This document shows positions 39,568 through 47,923 of a DNA stretch of 64,000 nt, piece after piece. The notes beneath the pieces are model-generated. The model saw only the letters and a program-made list of their open reading frames with translations. It was not told the DNA's origin and did no database searches. Made by a program: the position numbers and the translations under genes. Within the stretch, counting starts at the first letter, position 1. The number at the start of each line of letters is the position of its first letter. Source of the stretch: Herminiimonas sp. (GTDB lineage Bacteria > Pseudomonadota > Gammaproteobacteria > Burkholderiales > Burkholderiaceae_D); contig JAQGMR010000037.1 in assembly GCA_028292265.1 (NCBI GenBank), positions 1 to 64,000 on the forward strand, read 5' to 3'.

Positions 39568-40299
39568 ATGACCGATTCCTCGTCCAGCCGCTCCGGCAAG
39601 CCCTTGTTCTACGATCCCACCGAGCACCGCATCCGCAGTTTTGTAACGCGAGCCGGCCGCCTCTCCACCGCGCAGGCCCGCGCTCTGGAGACGTTGGGTC
39701 CGCAATTCTGCATACCTTATGCCAAGAGCAACATAAACTATTCCAGCGCGTTCGGACGGGAAGCGCCAACCGTCCTTGAAATCGGCTTCGGCATGGGCGA
39801 AACCACAGCCACGATCGCCTCCGGAATGCCCGGCACGAATTTCCTGGGAGTCGAGGTACACACGCCGGGCGTAGGTAGCCTGCTGAAGCAGATCGACGAA
39901 CAGAAGCTGAACAACCTCAGGCTGATCCAGCACGACGCCGTTGAGGTGCTGCGCGACATGATTGCGCCTGCATCGCTCGCTGGCGTGCACATTTTCTTTC
40001 CCGACCCGTGGCACAAGGCCCGTCACAACAAGCGGCGCCTTATTCAGCCTGCGCTGGTCGACCTGCTGGCGTCCCGCCTTGTAGCGGGTGGCTATTTGCA
40101 CTGCGCGACCGACTGGCAGGACTATGCCGAGCAGATGCTCGTGGTCCTCGGCGGTGAGCCAAGCCTTGAAAACACTGCAGACGGCTACGCGCCGCGACCG
40201 GATTACCGGCCAGTGACGAAGTTCGAAAATCGAGGCATTCGTCTTGGACACGGCGTGTGGGACCTGGTATTCCGCAAAAAGGGACAGGTCCTGCCGTAA
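39568..40299 (+). CDS. trmB: tRNA (guanine-46-N7-)-methyltransferase
   Basis: Methylates G46 in the variable loop of tRNAs using SAM. The protein has 243 residues. The N-terminal arginine-rich part is followed by motif [17 protein letters not shown], the [13 protein letters not shown] region, [20 protein letters not shown] (the TrmB signature PDPWxKxxHxKRR) and [12 protein letters not shown]. The C-terminal [20 protein letters not shown] block is also characteristic. A stem-loop follows the stop at 40308. It marks the return to conserved genes after the PIN/XRE region. Confidence 0.97.
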   Translation: MTDSSSSRSGKPLFYDPTEHRIRSFVTRAGRLSTAQARALETLGPQFCIPYAKSNINYSSAFGREAPTVLEIGFGMGETTATIASGMPGTNFLGVEVHTPGVGSLLKQIDEQKLNNLRLIQHDAVEVLRDMIAPASLAGVHIFFPDPWHKARHNKRRLIQPALVDLLASRLVAGGYLHCATDWQDYAEQMLVVLGGEPSLENTADGYAPRPDYRPVTKFENRGIRLGHGVWDLVFRKKGQVLP

Positions 40300-40307
40300 G
40301 GAATTGA

Positions 40308-40333
40308 CAAGTGGCTCGACTGAGCCATACTTG
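40308..40333 (+). terminator. Stem-loop after trmB, possible terminator
   Basis: CAAGTGGCTC pairs with GAGCC-AT-ACTTG (10 pairs with a two-base bulge, loop GACT). Only a weak T-rich tail follows, so terminator function is uncertain. Confidence 0.45.
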
Positions 40334-40459
40334 ATTTGCAGCGCCGCCATGGTGCTGCAATGTCCCCACGGCGTCGCTTTTGATTCAGCGCCGCCGCGAA
40401 CTTCGCATCGGCTGCGTCGTTAAATTCAGGTCCAATTAGAACGAAGCGGAGAAAATGCC

Positions 40460-41386
40460 ATGCGCCGTACCGAACCAGAAGTTCTTGCAAGCTCCGCCCG
40501 ACCGAGCCCTTACTATCGCCATCGATTGCCGGTGCGGCTAATGCACTGGATAAACGTGATTTGTCTCACAGTGCTTCTGATGAGCGGGCTCGGCATCTTC
40601 AACGCCCACCCGGCGCTCTACTGGGGTGACTCATCCTATAGTGGCCGCCCAGCAGTGCTTGAGATTACCTCCCGCACTGGCGATGCCAGCACGATTCCGC
40701 AAGTCACAACCGACGCTGATGAACCGGATGAAAACGATGGGCCTACCGTGCAGGGTCTGCTGCGCGTGTTCGGCCGCGAGTTCGATACCAGCGGTGTGCT
40801 GGGCGTGTCCACCGGATCAGACGGCACACTGAACGAGCATGCCTTTCCCAGCTGGTCCACCATCCCCGGCGGCTATTCGCTCGCAAACTCGCGGCTCTGG
40901 CATTTTTTCTTCGCGTGGCTCTTCGTTATCAATGGCGTGCTTTATGTGGCTTATGCCTTCTTGAGCGGCCACTTCAAGCGCGACCTGAAGCCAGATGGGC
41001 GCGACATGCGCAGCATCGGCTCATCGATCAAGGACCACATCAAGTTCAAGCATCCACGCGGCGAGGAAGCCAAACGTTATAACGTGCTTCAAAAGCTGAC
41101 CTACCTGATTGTGATTTTTGTGTTGCTGCCGCTGGTGATACTGATGGGCATGGCAATGTCGCCGATGCTCGATTCGCTCTTTACCGGCTGGGTCAGCTTT
41201 TTTGGCGGAAGGCAGTCGGCGCGGACCATTCACTTCATCGTGGCATGGTTGCTGGTGCTGTTCGTACTGATTCACGTGTTTGAAGTCATCATCAGCGGCG
41301 CATGGAATCATATGCGCTCCATGGTCACGGGGTATTACCTCGTCAAGCCGGAAAAGAAAGCAGGAGTCGACAATGAGCAAGCTTAA
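40460..41386 (+). CDS. Cytochrome b561-type membrane subunit (b/b6 domain)
   Basis: A 308-residue membrane cytochrome. Helix 1 is RLPVRLMHWINVICLTVLLM with a haem-ligand His. A periplasmic or soluble insert of about 80 residues with an acidic run (DADEPDENDG) follows, then helices at about 150-170 (SRLWHFFFAWLFVINGVLYV), 215-237 and 255-278 (ARTIHFIVAWLLVLFVLIHV), each carrying His. It resembles the Ni/Fe-hydrogenase and thiosulfate reductase b-subunit family. It overlaps the next gene, a molybdopterin oxidoreductase, by 14 bases, so it probably passes electrons from the quinone pool to that enzyme. Confidence 0.88.
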   Translation: MRRTEPEVLASSARPSPYYRHRLPVRLMHWINVICLTVLLMSGLGIFNAHPALYWGDSSYSGRPAVLEITSRTGDASTIPQVTTDADEPDENDGPTVQGLLRVFGREFDTSGVLGVSTGSDGTLNEHAFPSWSTIPGGYSLANSRLWHFFFAWLFVINGVLYVAYAFLSGHFKRDLKPDGRDMRSIGSSIKDHIKFKHPRGEEAKRYNVLQKLTYLIVIFVLLPLVILMGMAMSPMLDSLFTGWVSFFGGRQSARTIHFIVAWLLVLFVLIHVFEVIISGAWNHMRSMVTGYYLVKPEKKAGVDNEQA

Positions 41387-42161
41387 AGTGCCGCACGATA
41401 GCGCACGGCGTCGACTGTTGCGTCGCTCGTTCGGCGGACTCGGCGCCTTGTTTCTCGCGGGTTGCGACCGGCTGAACGAGACGCCGTGGTTCACCAGAAT
41501 GATGAGCGGCGCCGAGACCATGAGTCGCACAGTGCATAAGGCGATCGTGCCGCGCAAGTCGATGGCGCAGGAGTTTTCGGAAGCGGATCTGTCGCCGCGT
41601 TTTCGCAGCAACGGCACCAGCAATCCAGACAACCCGGCCTACCAGGCGATGGCCAGCAAGGGCTTCGCGGATTGGGCCTTGCAGGTTGACGGCCTGGTGG
41701 AAACGCCGGGCAAGTTCACGCTGGCGCAACTGCAGGCCATGCCGAAGCGCACGCAGATTACCCGCCACGATTGCGTGGAAGGCTGGAGCGCCATCGCCAA
41801 ATGGACTGGGGTGCCGCTGTCGCAGGTGCTGGCCGCGGTGAAGCCGACCGCCGCCGCAAACTATGTCGTATTCCATTGCGCCGACCCTATGGGCAAGGAT
41901 GGCAAGGACCTGTACTACGAAAGTATCGACATGGATGATGCAAACCATCCACAGACCATTCTCGCTTATCAACTTAACGACAAGACGCTGCCAGTTGCCA
42001 ATGGTGCTCCGGTGCGCTTGCGGGTGGAGCGCCAACTTGGCTACAAGCATGCCAAGTATGTAATGCGCATGGAACTGGTCGAAAGCCTTGACCAGATCCG
42101 CGGCGGCAGCGGCGGCTACTGGGAAGACAATTACGGATACCAGTGGTATGCGGGGATCTAG
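41373..42161 (+). CDS. Molybdopterin-dependent oxidoreductase, sulfite-oxidase/MsrP fold, exported
   Basis: A 262-residue protein with an AGGAG site, overlapping the cytochrome b gene. The N-terminus has Arg clusters ARRRLLRRSFGGLGALFLAG followed by Cys: it combines a Tat-like double Arg with a lipobox (L-A-G-C). The catalytic domain shows TRHDCVEGWSAIAKWTGVPL, where the Cys is the molybdenum ligand, FHCADPMGKDG and a C-terminal RQLGYKHAKYVMRMELV block. MsrP reduces methionine sulfoxide in the periplasm; whether this protein does the same or uses another substrate is open. The 3' end overlaps the convergent phosphoesterase gene by 4 bases. Confidence 0.86.
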   Translation: MSKLKVPHDSARRRLLRRSFGGLGALFLAGCDRLNETPWFTRMMSGAETMSRTVHKAIVPRKSMAQEFSEADLSPRFRSNGTSNPDNPAYQAMASKGFADWALQVDGLVETPGKFTLAQLQAMPKRTQITRHDCVEGWSAIAKWTGVPLSQVLAAVKPTAAANYVVFHCADPMGKDGKDLYYESIDMDDANHPQTILAYQLNDKTLPVANGAPVRLRVERQLGYKHAKYVMRMELVESLDQIRGGSGGYWEDNYGYQWYAGI

Positions 42162-42937
42162 CCAACTTCCACGACGAGGCGCGGGTCGAACGCGCCATTC
42201 TCGAACCGCAAACGACGCGCATCTGGCTCTGCACGGTTTATGACATAGCCACACGGATTGGCAACGACCTCGGTCCCGTTCACCACATAGCGAAAACTGC
42301 TGTGCGTGTGGCCATGGATCCACAGGGCGGATTTGCCAAGCAGCGGGGTCAGGTCGCTGACGAAGCTCGGGTTGGCCGGATGATCTTCGAAGTCGGCATG
42401 GACTGAGTTCGGGTGCGGCGCGTGGTGGGTCACCACAACGGTCTGGCCGTCATATGGCTGGTCCAGTTTTTCGGCAAGCCAGGTGCGAGCGCGCCGGTGT
42501 AGCGCGAGCGCGTCGCGTGGGGTGAAATAGTCGTTCCCCTTGCGGACTTTCACATGGTCGACGACGAAGCGGGCAGCGGCGTCCATGCCGGCTTCTATAT
42601 CGTCATCCAGCGCGTAGTCTGTCCATAGCGTGCAGCCGAGGAAGCGGACGCCAGCCAGCACTAATTCCTGCTGCTCCAGGTAGTGCACATTGTCGATTGA
42701 GGTGCTTGAGAGTTTCGACTGCACGGAGTCAATGTCGGCCACATAAAATTCATGGTTGCCGCCGATGTAGATCACCGGGGTTGGCCAGTCGGCAAACTGG
42801 CGCAGACCGTCGAGGCCGTTCGCGATGTCGCCTGCCAGCACGAGCACGTCGGCGTCGGCCGGTTCAATGATGCGGTAGCCAGGATAGCGGTTGATCAAGA
42901 ATTCGAGATGCAGGTCCGAGGCGATCTGGATTTTCAT
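42158..42937 (-). CDS. Calcineurin-like metallophosphoesterase
   Basis: A 259-residue phosphoesterase. The metal motifs in order are IQIASDLHLEF (D-x-H), VLAGDIANG (GD), IGGNHEFY (GNHE), VVVTHHAPHPNS (His-His) and WIHGHTHSSFRY (GHTH). No signal peptide is visible, so it is cytoplasmic. The substrate is unknown. A 208-base gap without a gene separates it from recQ. Confidence 0.88.
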   Translation of the reverse strand: MKIQIASDLHLEFLINRYPGYRIIEPADADVLVLAGDIANGLDGLRQFADWPTPVIYIGGNHEFYVADIDSVQSKLSSTSIDNVHYLEQQELVLAGVRFLGCTLWTDYALDDDIEAGMDAAARFVVDHVKVRKGNDYFTPRDALALHRRARTWLAEKLDQPYDGQTVVVTHHAPHPNSVHADFEDHPANPSFVSDLTPLLGKSALWIHGHTHSSFRYVVNGTEVVANPCGYVINRAEPDARRLRFENGAFDPRLVVEVG

Positions 42938-43145
42938 TTGCTGAGCCTTGCGGGGTGACGCTGTTGCAATACGACGCTGTGGTCATCAACGACGGTTGGA
43001 CGAGTCCTTCCTTTGGTCAGGGGTCGAGCTTGTGTTGCGTGTTTGGCTTGGGTTTGGCTTGCGTCCCGCGTCAGTCTTGTGTCACGCGTGAGCCACCATA
43101 TTAGGCCTCGGATTTTCGGGCGTTGCTGCACCAGGCGCCGCGACG

Positions 43146-44978
43146 TCAACCTTCGCCGGACATGCCAGCGATCAGCCCCACGATTTCGGCGCCGTAGGTT
43201 TCCAGCTTGCGTTCGCCAACGCCTGACACACCACGCAGCTGGTCCAGCGAAGTCGGGCGAAGTCGCGCGATTTCACGCATGGTTGCATCGTGAAATATGA
43301 CATAGGCCGGGACGTTGTGCTTGCGCGCCGTTTCCACGCGCCACCACCGCAGCCGCTCGAACAGGTCCTGGCCTTCCTTGCCGAGGTTGCTCTCGGCATA
43401 ATCCGACTTTGTACTGCGGCGCTTTTGCTTTACCGGCTTCTGGTAGTGCCGTAACTGCACCGACTGCTCGCCGCGCAAGACCGGACGTGCGGCATCGGTC
43501 AGCTTCAAGGCGTTGTAGGCTTCATAGTCAACCGACACCAGACCCATCGCAATTGCCTGACGCAAGATGGCGCGCCACTCGGCCTCCGCCACATCCGCGC
43601 CAATGCCGAAGACAGTGAGCTTTTCATGACGCCACTGCTTCACCTTCTCTGACTCCACACCGCGCAGGACATCAAGCACGTGGCCGGCGCCGAAACGCTG
43701 CTCGACCCGGTAGATCGAGGACAGCAGCTTTTGCACCGGCACGGTGGCGTCGAACTGCTGGGGCGGACTGATGCAGGTGTCGCAGTTGCCGCAAGCGTCA
43801 GACGCCTGTCCGAAGTAGTGCAAGAGCCGTTGCCGACGGCAGGTCAGTGTTTCGCACAGACCGAGCATGGCATCCAGTTTGTGCCCCTGGACTCGCTTGT
43901 AAGCGTCGTCCGCTTCCGACTCGTCGATCATGCGGCGCTGCTGCACGACATCTTGCAGGCCATAGGCCATCCACGCGTTAGCCGACTGCCCGTCGCGGCC
44001 GGCTCGACCGGTTTCCTGGTAATAGCCTTCAATACTTTTGGGCATGTCGAGATGCGCGACAAAACGCACGTCCGGCTTGTCGATGCCCATGCCAAAGGCG
44101 ATGGTGGCGACCATCACAATGCCATCCTCGCGCAGGAAGCGGGACTGGTTGGTGCTGCGCTGCCGCTGATCCATGCCAGCGTGGTAAGCCAGCGCCGGGA
44201 TGCCGTTCTCATTCAGGAATTCAGCGGTCTCTTCCACCTTCTTGCGCGACATGCAATATACGATGCCGGCGTCGCCCGCGTGTTCAGTCTGTAGAAAATC
44301 CAGCAACTGCTTGCGACCGTTTGCCTTTTCGACGATCTGGTAGCGGATGTTTGGCCTGTCGAACGAGGACACAAACTGGCGCGCCTCTTCCAGTTGCAGG
44401 CGCTGAAGAATTTCCCGCCGCGTGTCGGCGTCGGCGGTCGCCGTTAGCGCGATGCGCGGCACATCGGGAAATCGCTCGTGCAGGATGGAAAGCTTGATGT
44501 ATTCCGGCCGGAAATCATGCCCCCATTGCGAGACGCAATGCGCTTCATCAATCGCGAACAGCGCAATGCGAATGGAGCCGAAAAGGTCCAGGCAGCGCGA
44601 CGTCATGAGCCGTTCGGGCGCCACGTAGAGCAAATCGATTTCGCCCGCGCGCACCTTGCGCTCGATCGCGAATGCCTGGTCGCCGGTCTGCGAGGAATTG
44701 AGGAAGGCGGCGCGTACGCCGAGTTCGGCCAGCGCATCGACCTGGTCCTGCATCAGCGCAATCAGAGGTGAGATGACAATGCCGACGCCCTCGCGCAGCA
44801 AAGCAGGTATCTGGTAGCACAGCGACTTGCCGCCGCCGGTGGGCATGAGCACTAGCGCGTCGCCGCCGCGCGCAACGACGTCGACGATTTCAGCCTGGGC
44901 GCCGCGGAATACGGGGTAACCGAAAACGCTTTGCAGTATCTGCAGCGCGTCCGGCGCTTGGTGCGACACGGCTGGCAC
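43146..44978 (-). CDS. recQ: ATP-dependent DNA helicase RecQ
   Basis: 3'-5' DNA helicase of the RecF pathway, 610 residues from GTG 44978. It has the motif 0/I region [16 protein letters not shown] and [20 protein letters not shown], motif [20 protein letters not shown] (DEAH), motif [12 protein letters not shown], the RQC zinc-binding cysteines ([11 protein letters not shown] ... CGNCDTCI) and a C-terminal HRDC domain ending [16 protein letters not shown]. No ATG lies upstream of the conserved part, so a GTG start must be used (44978 or 44969). An ORF extended to 45059 overlaps uppP. It follows uppP by 4 bases and is probably coupled to it. Confidence 0.95.
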   Translation of the reverse strand: MPAVSHQAPDALQILQSVFGYPVFRGAQAEIVDVVARGGDALVLMPTGGGKSLCYQIPALLREGVGIVISPLIALMQDQVDALAELGVRAAFLNSSQTGDQAFAIERKVRAGEIDLLYVAPERLMTSRCLDLFGSIRIALFAIDEAHCVSQWGHDFRPEYIKLSILHERFPDVPRIALTATADADTRREILQRLQLEEARQFVSSFDRPNIRYQIVEKANGRKQLLDFLQTEHAGDAGIVYCMSRKKVEETAEFLNENGIPALAYHAGMDQRQRSTNQSRFLREDGIVMVATIAFGMGIDKPDVRFVAHLDMPKSIEGYYQETGRAGRDGQSANAWMAYGLQDVVQQRRMIDESEADDAYKRVQGHKLDAMLGLCETLTCRRQRLLHYFGQASDACGNCDTCISPPQQFDATVPVQKLLSSIYRVEQRFGAGHVLDVLRGVESEKVKQWRHEKLTVFGIGADVAEAEWRAILRQAIAMGLVSVDYEAYNALKLTDAARPVLRGEQSVQLRHYQKPVKQKRRSTKSDYAESNLGKEGQDLFERLRWWRVETARKHNVPAYVIFHDATMREIARLRPTSLDQLRGVSGVGERKLETYGAEIVGLIAGMSGEG

Positions 44979-44982
44979 GATA

Positions 44983-45813
44983 TCAGTCAGCCCATACCAC
45001 CCAGCCGCTGTAGGCGCTGGCGATGACGACGAAGCCGAACACGATGCGGTACCAGGCAAATACGCTGAAGGTGTGGGTGCTGATGTAACGCAGCAACCAG
45101 CGCACGCAGAAGAATGCGGAGATGAATGCGGCGACAGTCCCTACCGTGAAAAGTGGCACGTCTGCCGCGGAGAGCAGCGCGCGGTCCTTGTAGAGCGAAT
45201 AGACCGTCGCAGCCAGCAAGGTTGGTATGGCCAGGAAGAAGGAGAATTCGGTTGCCGCCTTGCGCGACAGGCCAAACAGCATGCCGCCCATGATGGTGGC
45301 ACCCGATCGACTCGTGCCGGGAATCAGCGCAAAGGCTTGGGCAAGACCGACCTTGAGCGCATCCATTGCCGTCATGTCATCCACCGATTCAACGCGGGAG
45401 CGTGTCACCCTGCGGTGCCTTTTTTCCACCCAGAGGATCACGATGCCGCCGATGATAAAGGCGAGCGCAACCGGCACCGGAGCAAACAGCGTGGCCTTGA
45501 TTTTTTTGGAGAACAGCAGACCGAGCACGGCCGCCGGCAGGAAGGCAATGACGAGGTTGATAGCAAAGCGTTGCGCCTTGCGGTCGCTTGCCAGGCCGCT
45601 AACAACCGCGGCGATACGGGCGCGGTATTCCCACATGACGGCGAAGATCGCGCCGGCCTGGATGACGATTTCGAAAATCTTTACTTTTTCGCCGGTGAAG
45701 TCCAGCAGGCTGCCGGCGAGGATAAGGTGTCCGGTGGAGGAGATCGGAAGGAATTCTGTCAATCCTTCCACAATGCCCATAACGATTGCTTTAATGAAAA
45801 CGACGTAATCCAT
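44983..45813 (-). CDS. uppP: Undecaprenyl-diphosphatase UppP (BacA)
   Basis: Integral membrane phosphatase (276 aa) that recycles undecaprenyl pyrophosphate for peptidoglycan and polysaccharide synthesis and can give bacitracin resistance. The signature [20 protein letters not shown] lies at residues 13-32 and the second motif is [20 protein letters not shown]. About eight helices are predicted, ending [20 protein letters not shown]. It starts at an ATG at 45813 and precedes recQ. Confidence 0.96.
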   Translation of the reverse strand: MDYVVFIKAIVMGIVEGLTEFLPISSTGHLILAGSLLDFTGEKVKIFEIVIQAGAIFAVMWEYRARIAAVVSGLASDRKAQRFAINLVIAFLPAAVLGLLFSKKIKATLFAPVPVALAFIIGGIVILWVEKRHRRVTRSRVESVDDMTAMDALKVGLAQAFALIPGTSRSGATIMGGMLFGLSRKAATEFSFFLAIPTLLAATVYSLYKDRALLSAADVPLFTVGTVAAFISAFFCVRWLLRYISTHTFSVFAWYRIVFGFVVIASAYSGWVVWAD

Positions 45814-46036
45814 GCGCTCGGTTGCTCTAGAAAATGGGGAAATGGGATTGCACTACGGACCTGAAAACGGAAGCCCGCGCGGGGCCAAAGGTTACCACGA
45901 GACCATAGTGCGCCGGCGGCGGACGGTTGCAGTTTTGCGCTTTTCGTGCGGGACTTGTCGTGCGTTCGCAAAGCAATCACCGGGGTGGCTACCTGCTCTT
46001 TCTTGGGTGCTTCAGAAATCCTAAAGGCGGTCCGTC

Positions 46037-46065
46037 TTGACGATAGGCGACCAGACCCCTATATT
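46037..46065 (+). promoter_or_regulatory. Promoter of the tetR-MFP-RND operon
   Basis: TTGACG (46037-46042), exactly 17 bases, TATATT (46060-46065). A palindromic operator overlaps the -10 box, so the downstream TetR protein can block its own transcription. Confidence 0.8.
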
Positions 46066-46081
46066 ACTGACTGGTCAGTAA
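46064..46081. promoter_or_regulatory. TetR-type operator
   Basis: TTACTGACTGGTCAGTAA is an 18-base palindrome with only the central pair imperfect. It overlaps the -10 box, 13 bases before the tetR ATG. Confidence 0.82.
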
Positions 46082-46094
46082 GTTAAAACGTCCT

Positions 46095-46760
46095 ATGTCA
46101 CTCCCACTCAAGAACAAGCCTCGATGGACCCGCCGAAAGGAAGCCCGCCCCCAGGAACTGCTGGACGCGGCGCTTGACCTGTTCGTGGAGCGCGGCTACG
46201 CGGCAACACGCCTCGAAGACGTGGCTGCACAGGCCGGCGTTTCGAAGGGAACGCTTTATCTGTACTTTGCCAACAAGGAAGACCTGTTCAAGGCCGTGGT
46301 GAGGGAGAACCTGGTGCCGGTGCTGGACGAAGCGCAAGGACTGATTGACCAGTATCAGGGGACCAGCGCGCAGTTGTTCCGAGACTTCATTCTGGGCTGG
46401 TGGAAGCGGATCGGCGACACCAAACTGTCTGGCATCACCAAGCTCATGCTGGCGGAATCGGGCAACTTTCCGGAGTTGGCGCACTTCTATCACGAGGAAG
46501 TCATCTCGCGCAGTAACACAATCATTATCCGCATGCTCGAGCGCGGCATCGCGAGAGGTGAATTTCGCAAGATCGACACCGTCAATGCCAACATGGTGAT
46601 CGTTTCCCCAATCATGATGCTGATGATGTGGCGTCACTCCTTCGGCGCTTCGCAATCCACGCCGATTTCGCCGCTCGATTTCCTTAATACTTTTATCGAT
46701 TTGATCTCGAATGGGCTGTTGGTGAATCCCGGTCCAGGCCTTATGGAACCCACATGTTAA
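46095..46760 (+). CDS. TetR/AcrR family repressor of the adjacent RND pump
   Basis: A 221-residue TetR-family regulator. The N-terminal helix-turn-helix reads LLDAALDLFVERGYAATRLE followed by DVAAQAGVSKGTLYLYFANK. The C-terminal ligand-binding helices contain a Met-rich stretch (MVIVSPIMMLMMWRHS). It is first in an operon with the membrane fusion protein and the RND transporter, whose first ATG overlaps its end. Autoregulation through the palindrome at 46064-46081 is likely; the inducer is unknown. Confidence 0.9.
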   Translation: MSLPLKNKPRWTRRKEARPQELLDAALDLFVERGYAATRLEDVAAQAGVSKGTLYLYFANKEDLFKAVVRENLVPVLDEAQGLIDQYQGTSAQLFRDFILGWWKRIGDTKLSGITKLMLAESGNFPELAHFYHEEVISRSNTIIIRMLERGIARGEFRKIDTVNANMVIVSPIMMLMMWRHSFGASQSTPISPLDFLNTFIDLISNGLLVNPGPGLMEPTC

Positions 46761-47920
46761 AGCGTCGCAAAATCTGGTTCGTCCTTCTTGCCATTCTGGT
46801 GATGGCCACGCTGGCGATTGGCGTCATGAAGAAAAGAAATGAGGCCGGTGCCCCCGCCGCTGTCGCTGCGGCCGGCGCAGGCAAACCAGCGGGCTCGTCG
46901 GGCGTCGCGGTGCCCGTGCTGGAGTTTCTGCCAAGCGATATTACGCAGGTGAAGCCACACGACCTCAAACAGACCCTGTCGCTGTCTGGCTCGCTGCGCG
47001 CGTTGAACCAGGCGGCTGTGAAATCACGCGTTGCCGGCGAAGTGGTCGAGGTGCTGGTGCGTGAAGGCGAGGCGGTCAAGGCAGGCCAGGTCGTGGCTAA
47101 AATGGACACACGGGAATACCAGGCGCGCTATGAACAGGCCAACGGCGCCTTGCAAGCCGCGCGCGGCCAACTCGATATCGCAACAAAAGCGCGCGACAAC
47201 AACAAGGTCTTGCTCGGCCGCGGCTTCATCTCGCAGAACGCGTTTGACAATGCGGCGAGCCAGTTTCAAATCGCGCGGTCCAATGTTGAGTCGGCCCAGG
47301 CTGCGCTCGACCTGACCCGCAAGACGCTGAATGACACGACAATCCGCGCACCGATTGCCGGCATCGTCAGCAGCCGCACCGTCCAGCCCGGCGAACGGGT
47401 TCCAATCGACAGCCGCCTGCTCGATGTGGTGGACCTCAGCAAAATGGAAATGGAAACCGGGGTACCTGCCGGCGACATCGTGAACGTGTCGCTGGGGCAG
47501 GAAGTGGTTACCCGCATTGAAGGCGTCGCCGCACCGGTGGTTGGCAAGGTGGTTCGCATCAACCCGTCGACACAGTCGGGTTCGCGCTCCGTACTGATCT
47601 ATGTGGGGATTGAGAACCCGGATGCGCGGCTGAAAGTCGGCATGTTCGGCGAAGCGCAGCTCACACTGCAAAAGAAAAACGGCGTCCTCACAGTGCCGCA
47701 ATCGGCGGTGCAATCCAGCAACGGCAAAGCCGCCGTCTACGCTATCGAGAACGGCGTGCTGACACAACGCCCGGTGAAGCTCGGCATGAAGGGCCTGGAC
47801 AACGATGGCTCGGCGGTAGAGGTGCTGGAGGGATTGACCGAAGGCATGCAAATCGTCCGCACCAACCTCGGCAACATGGCAACCGGTACCCGCGTGCGCC
47901 TCCTGCCAGCGAAGGAATAG
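46754..47920 (+). CDS. RND efflux membrane fusion protein (HlyD/AcrA family)
   Basis: Periplasmic adaptor of 388 residues. One N-terminal anchor helix (IWFVLLAILVMATLAIGVM) and no lipobox cysteine, unlike the AcrA at 54665. The order is an Ala-rich linker, a biotinyl-lipoyl domain (AAVKSRVAGEVVEVLVREGE), a short coiled-coil hairpin (about 120-190), the second lipoyl half (IRAPIAGIVSSRTVQPGERV) and beta-barrel/membrane-proximal domains. Its ATG overlaps the tetR stop, and the transporter follows 3 bases after its own stop. Confidence 0.92.
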   Translation: MLKRRKIWFVLLAILVMATLAIGVMKKRNEAGAPAAVAAAGAGKPAGSSGVAVPVLEFLPSDITQVKPHDLKQTLSLSGSLRALNQAAVKSRVAGEVVEVLVREGEAVKAGQVVAKMDTREYQARYEQANGALQAARGQLDIATKARDNNKVLLGRGFISQNAFDNAASQFQIARSNVESAQAALDLTRKTLNDTTIRAPIAGIVSSRTVQPGERVPIDSRLLDVVDLSKMEMETGVPAGDIVNVSLGQEVVTRIEGVAAPVVGKVVRINPSTQSGSRSVLIYVGIENPDARLKVGMFGEAQLTLQKKNGVLTVPQSAVQSSNGKAAVYAIENGVLTQRPVKLGMKGLDNDGSAVEVLEGLTEGMQIVRTNLGNMATGTRVRLLPAKE

Positions 47921-47923
47921 AGC

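Noticed and set aside
45073..45864. 263-codon ORF antisense to uppP
   Set aside because: Highly charged shadow of a membrane protein gene; no support of its own.
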